64,000 nt of DNA, taken from the NCBI GenBank assembly GCA_002189035.1, contig NEEC01000002.1, positions 6,471,001 through 6,535,000 of the forward strand, in the 5' to 3' direction. A program made the translations under genes and the position numbers. Positions 60,279 to 64,000 of this stretch are shown piece by piece; position 1 is the first letter of the stretch; every line of letters begins with the position of its first letter. The notes below the pieces were generated by a model, which was not told where the DNA came from, searched no databases, and worked only from the letters and a program-made list of their open reading frames with translations. The stretch is from Utricularia gibba. Its lineage: Eukaryota > Streptophyta > Magnoliopsida > Lamiales > Lentibulariaceae.

Positions 60279-61968
60279 ATGATTCTTTCCAGAACCCCAA
60301 CCCAAATCCCACTCCTCAATCCCCTGGTACGCATGGCGGCATCTGATAACAAGAGAAGAAAAGAAGGAACATGGGTTCGCGACAAGTCAGCCGATGAAGT
60401 TCGGGTATCTCTTGTCCGAGCTCTTGTTGTCCAAACTTCGTTGCTGTCACAGCGCTGTAAGAAATCCTCTGTTGGTTATTAACATTCTGAGGTATAATGG
60501 ACTGATTTTTGATGAAATTGTGTTCTGATTATGCTGCTAGTTTTCACGGAGTTGGTTAATGAAACTGCGAAGTATGTGTTTCCCAATAGACGATTTGAGA
60601 CCAGGACTTTGGAGGAAGCTTTGATGTCTGGTACTTCCCTCTTTAGGTATTATGTTTATGTCGTCTAACTTCGTAGAAAATCTTACTTGGTTCTCGTGTT
60701 TTTGAAGTCCCGGATCTTGAAACCGTGGAGTTCAAGGTTCTCAGTAGGAAGGATGGCTATGAGATAAGAGAAGTTAAGGTACCCTCTTTTTTTGTCTACA
60801 ACTGAATCCGTAGTTTGTGTAACTTTTATACGTGCTTTGTGGGCATATTGGTTGGCTTGTATAGCCTTACGTTGTTGCTGAGACAACAATGCCTTCCGAG
60901 TATGGTTTTGACTTTGCTGGTGCATCTCAGTCGTTCAATGTTTTGGCTGGGTACTTGTTTGGTAAGGTAAATTGACTCAGATTATTCATGCCGAAAAACA
61001 CCTGCTGCTCTTTGCATAGTTGCAAGATAATGCCTCCTGGAATTGATCAGAATACTAGAGACGTGCAAATGGAGATGACAACTCCTGTTTTCACTCGTAG
61101 AGGTGAAGTTGAAGGGGAGAAGATGGACATGACAACACCTGTGATAACTAAAAAGGTCCCTCTTCTAGAGTGAGATGCTCTGTGGCCGTCTGAACGTTTT
61201 TAATTCAAGCCTCTTGTCATTTCCAAGTTATTGACCTTTTCAATGTGTGGAAATGCATGATTTCATTGTTGTGAGACATATTAGATACCGAACTTTTGAA
61301 AAAATACTACCTTAACATGAATTTTATCAGTAGAGTTGACATGACATTTTGAAAAAAATATAATTTTGTTTTTATGGCTGCATATTTCTGATAAGATTCA
61401 TATTCTTTTTAATTTAGGTAGATCAAGAAAAGTGGAAGATGTCTTTTGTGATGCCTTCAAAGTACGGTGCAGACTTACCATTACCTAAGGATTCATCGGT
61501 GACAATCAAGCAGGTGCCACAAAGGGTCATGGCAGTGGCTGTTTTTTCAGGTTAATGAAGATGAAATCTGAAATCACTTACCAAGGAGTGCAGGGAGAGT
61601 TTTTAGCTTTCCATGTTATTGTACAATCCGGTTATTGCTGTTGGACCCTTGATCTATTATTTTCTCACCTTTTTCTTTTCTCGTTTATTGTCAACCAGGA
61701 TTTGTCACCGATGAAGAAGTAAAGAACCGTGAATCAGCTCTACGTGACTTGATAAATGAGGACGTGGTATTCCGTGTTAAAGAGGGCGCCTCCTTGGAAG
61801 TTGCCCAGGTTTGTAACTTAAAGGAAGTTTGGAAAGATCATCATTTTTTGTATTCCTAACGGTCTTACTGGCGTTCACTTTATTTTGGATGCAGTATAAC
61901 CCCCCTTTACACTTCCATTCAGTCGGCGTAATGAAATTGCATTGGAAGTTGAAAGGAAGCAGGACTAG
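60279..61968 (+). CDS. SOUL-family haem-binding protein, probably plastid (last exon out of frame by one base)
   Basis: Eight exons: 60279-60456, 60541-60630, 60708-60778, 60865-60966, 61051-61155, 61418-61550, 61699-61808 and 61895-61968. SOUL/HBP domain features are clear: [26 protein letters not shown], the repeated MEMTTPV and MDMTTPV blocks, [20 protein letters not shown] and [15 protein letters not shown]. Such proteins bind haem or tetrapyrroles. One base is missing in a T run at 61906-61908. With it the C-terminus reads in the family pattern to a stop at 61966 and the CDS is 288 codons. As written the frame runs to 62059. An upstream in-frame Met at 60177 exists, and the start at 60279 is chosen by N-terminal transit-like composition. 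Confidence 0.88.
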
Positions 61969-62303
61969 TCATGGTTCCCTGTACAGGTCCCCTGTTGTTT
62001 ACTTACTGATACATGAAGTAAATTGTCATGAACCTGCTGCATCCAGGGTAGCTTTTTAGTGCTGCAGTGGGAGCTTGTGCAAGGAACCTGTTTGTAATTA
62101 TCCTTTGTATTTCAGAGATGTGGATTCCAAAGCTTCATTGCTGGGCGTGATGTTTCCATGATCTTTGAATTTTTTTCCAATTTACTTGATGAATGCCATC
62201 TCTTGTCTTATTGTGCATAACGTACTGTCCTAGGCAGAAAAAATCTATCACTCTCAGGTTTTGTCGTGGAGGAATTACAAGGGATTAGAACAAAATCATC
62301 AAC

Positions 62304-63912
62304 TCAGCTACAGCTATAGCTATTTAAATCTAATGACCTGCTGGTAAAATCAGCTTCACTTTCACCTTCAGCATTCAGGTCCAGTGACTTGGAGAAGAGA
62401 GTTAGCTTCATTTCGGACAAGGTGTTCTGCGTCTCTGCCTCCTCTTCTGACCCTTTAGATACTTCTTCGATTATGCTTCTTCTACTGGCATGTTTCCCTC
62501 CAGAGAGACCAGAAGACATGGACATATTCTGTAGATTATTTTCATTAAAGAAGTCGATTTCCCGGTTAAGATTTGCTGAAGAAAGATACTCATTGCTTTC
62601 ATCCCCATATTCATGCCATCTGAGTTCTGTTGATCGTTGGCATGTTCTGTTGTCAGCTTTCTGCTCTGTTTTGTCCCCGAAACAACTTGGCTTTAAGGCA
62701 ATTGGAGTATGAGGCAACAGGGCTTGGTCCCAGATTGAATGGTCACGCATTGTTAAGCAGCTTTCGGCTGAGGAATCTTTTAGGAGAGCGGTCGTTTTAT
62801 TCTGCTGCAGGCAAAAGTCTTGAAGTTCTTTCATGGAGTTCCGTGAATGGCTAGACACACTGGAAACCAATTCGGACAGCTGAGCTTTGGCTGCCTCCAC
62901 TTCAATGGCTCCCATGTTCTGTCTCCGGAGTGTATCTTGCGCCTTTTCTAGCACAGAATGCAAATATTTTCCCTGAGCCTCGATCCGCAGCTGCAAGTGT
63001 CGCTGTATCTGAGAACAAGAAATATCAGCAAGAAGAATTTAAACCACTTGGATCAAAGAGCCATGATATCAGTATAAAATACCTCCAGCTGTTCATGTAA
63101 TTGCTGCTGCACTTCAATTTGCATTTGTATTGCGTCTCCCAGATGGAGGTTTCTGTCACAAAAGAAAAAAAAACATTGCAAGTGAGCCTAGTTGTCTGCT
63201 GTTCATAATCCTTGATGTCCAGGTATGATAAATTTTTCTCATACTTTGCTTTTGAGTTGGAGCGCTTGGAATTCCAGTTTGCGTTCCGCGTACCTCTGCT
63301 TGTCTCCATGCTGCAGATGGCATATGTTTTTTTATCAGTTAAACAAAATAGTTTTGCAGTGCTTTTATCTGTAATTTTCCTCTCCTTACCAGGCTTTGCA
63401 CCCACGCTATTAGTTTGATGGCTTTTACTGAGCCGGTACTTCTGCAAATGGACACGAAAACGTGGGATACCATTCTAAGTGGCCTATGGTTCAAAGAAAT
63501 CCAGATGCTTACCTGAAGGTGACTCTTCAAATGGTACAAGGTTAATCCTTGAATTCCCATGAGTTTGAGAACTGACTTTGGAGTAGCTTCTGTTCCATAT
63601 GAACCCAGAATGAATAAAAATAGCTCTCTATGATCAAGTTATTCCAAGATCTAGAAACTTACTTTCTGCCCCACCCAACTGGTTCACTGCTTCTATGAAC
63701 CTTTGATGCAGATCAGGAGTCCACTTCAGCCTCGGCTTTGCATCAGTTGAGAGCACTAATCCAGAGTCTCGACTACCGGGCTTTTCGGATGAATGATAAC
63801 CCCTCCTCCCTTGTTGGTGATGGTGAAACATGCTCATTTCTTCCCTGTATGCTGTATTTTTTGAGCTAGAATTGAAAAGATCAATGGGTGTGCTCAAAAT
63901 GGTACCGTTCAT
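62304..63912 (-). CDS. MYB-CC (GARP, PHR1-like) transcription factor
   Basis: Exons supported are 63912-63663, 63589-63513, 63441-63390, a linker exon near 63315-63240 of uncertain borders, 63152-63083 and 63008-62304. The MYB-like DNA-binding domain reads KPRLKWTPDLHQRFIEAVNQLGG, then [32 protein letters not shown]. The coiled-coil MYB-CC domain reads NLHLGDAIQMQIEVQQQLHEQLE, then IQRHLQLRIEAQGKYLHSVLEKAQ. A long Ser/Glu-rich C-terminal region ends in two LDLN motifs (SLDLNAEG and SLDLNSYS), which resemble EAR-type LxLxL repression motifs. PHR1/PHL relatives control phosphate-starvation genes. Whether this one does is inference. Promoter and leader lie at the window edge. Confidence 0.9.
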
Positions 63913-64000
63913 ACCTGCAGGCTATTCTGAGAAGCTATGGCAGTTATATTCTGCAGCATAAAGTAGCTTGGTTTCTATTGGGGAAGAGAAGCTCCTCTGC

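Noticed and set aside
1-64000. CRISPR arrays, prophage, LTR retrotransposons, rRNA
   Set aside because: No regularly spaced repeats, no paired long repeats, no gag/pol motifs and no rRNA core sequences were seen. The window is ordinary plant nuclear DNA.

Overview
This window is nuclear DNA of a flowering plant, most likely a eudicot. The evidence is short AT-rich introns with plant-type GT-AG borders, AT-rich intergenic stretches of 0.3 to 4 kb, a plant PPR gene, and plant-only families (HD-ZIP I, AHL, MYB-CC, GAUT, FPN3, DUF247, LORELEI-like). I could not fix the species from the sequence. There is no operon, phage, CRISPR array or intact transposon.

Layout, left to right: an uncharacterised gene cut by the left edge (-); an At1g16860-type membrane protein (-, 3.2-4.9 kb); an intronless PPR gene (-, 7.9-10.1 kb); the Golgi SNARE membrin (-); a RINGv membrane E3 ligase (-, to 14.8 kb); gamma-tubulin (+, 16.0-18.9 kb); plastid ferroportin FPN3/IREG3 (-, 19.3-22.4 kb); a GAUT pectin glycosyltransferase (-, 23.2-26.0 kb); histone H2A.W (+, 27.4 kb); a LORELEI-like GPI protein (-, 28.2 kb); an A_thal_3526-domain protein (+, 29.8 kb); Rab geranylgeranyltransferase beta (+, 33.8-36.0 kb); an unrecognised cysteine-containing protein (+, 36.3 kb); chloroplast RNP CP29 (-, 37-38 kb); an intron-containing tRNA-Tyr (+, 38.3 kb); a GPI-type aspartic protease (+, 39.4-42.1 kb); an ATHB-51-like HD-ZIP I factor (-, 43 kb); the LRR receptor kinase PXC1 (-, 47.4-49.5 kb); an AHL AT-hook factor (+, 53.4-55.1 kb); plastid peroxiredoxin PRXIIE (+, 55.6 kb); a DUF247 protein (-, 56.6-57.9 kb); splicing factor BUD31 (-, 58.3-59.0 kb); a SOUL haem-binding protein (+, 60.3-62.0 kb); and a MYB-CC factor (-, 62.3-63.9 kb). 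The genes are ordinary neighbours without evident functional clustering. The loose themes are cell wall and receptor functions (GAUT, LLG, PXC1, aspartic protease) and plastid functions (FPN3, CP29, PRXIIE).

The most informative signal is not one gene. At least eight otherwise well-conserved genes each need one (or two) extra bases to stay in frame, always in the same direction (one base missing), often in a short homopolymer. In every case adding the base makes the summed exon length divisible by three and gives a family-typical protein length. That pattern fits uncorrected single-base deletions in the assembly better than parallel pseudogenisation. Other points of note are four GC-AG introns, an 82-bp tandem duplication across the gamma-tubulin stop codon, and a degenerate GC-richer repeat family shared by 33.4 kb and 59.5-60.0 kb. 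I found no convincing new biological system.
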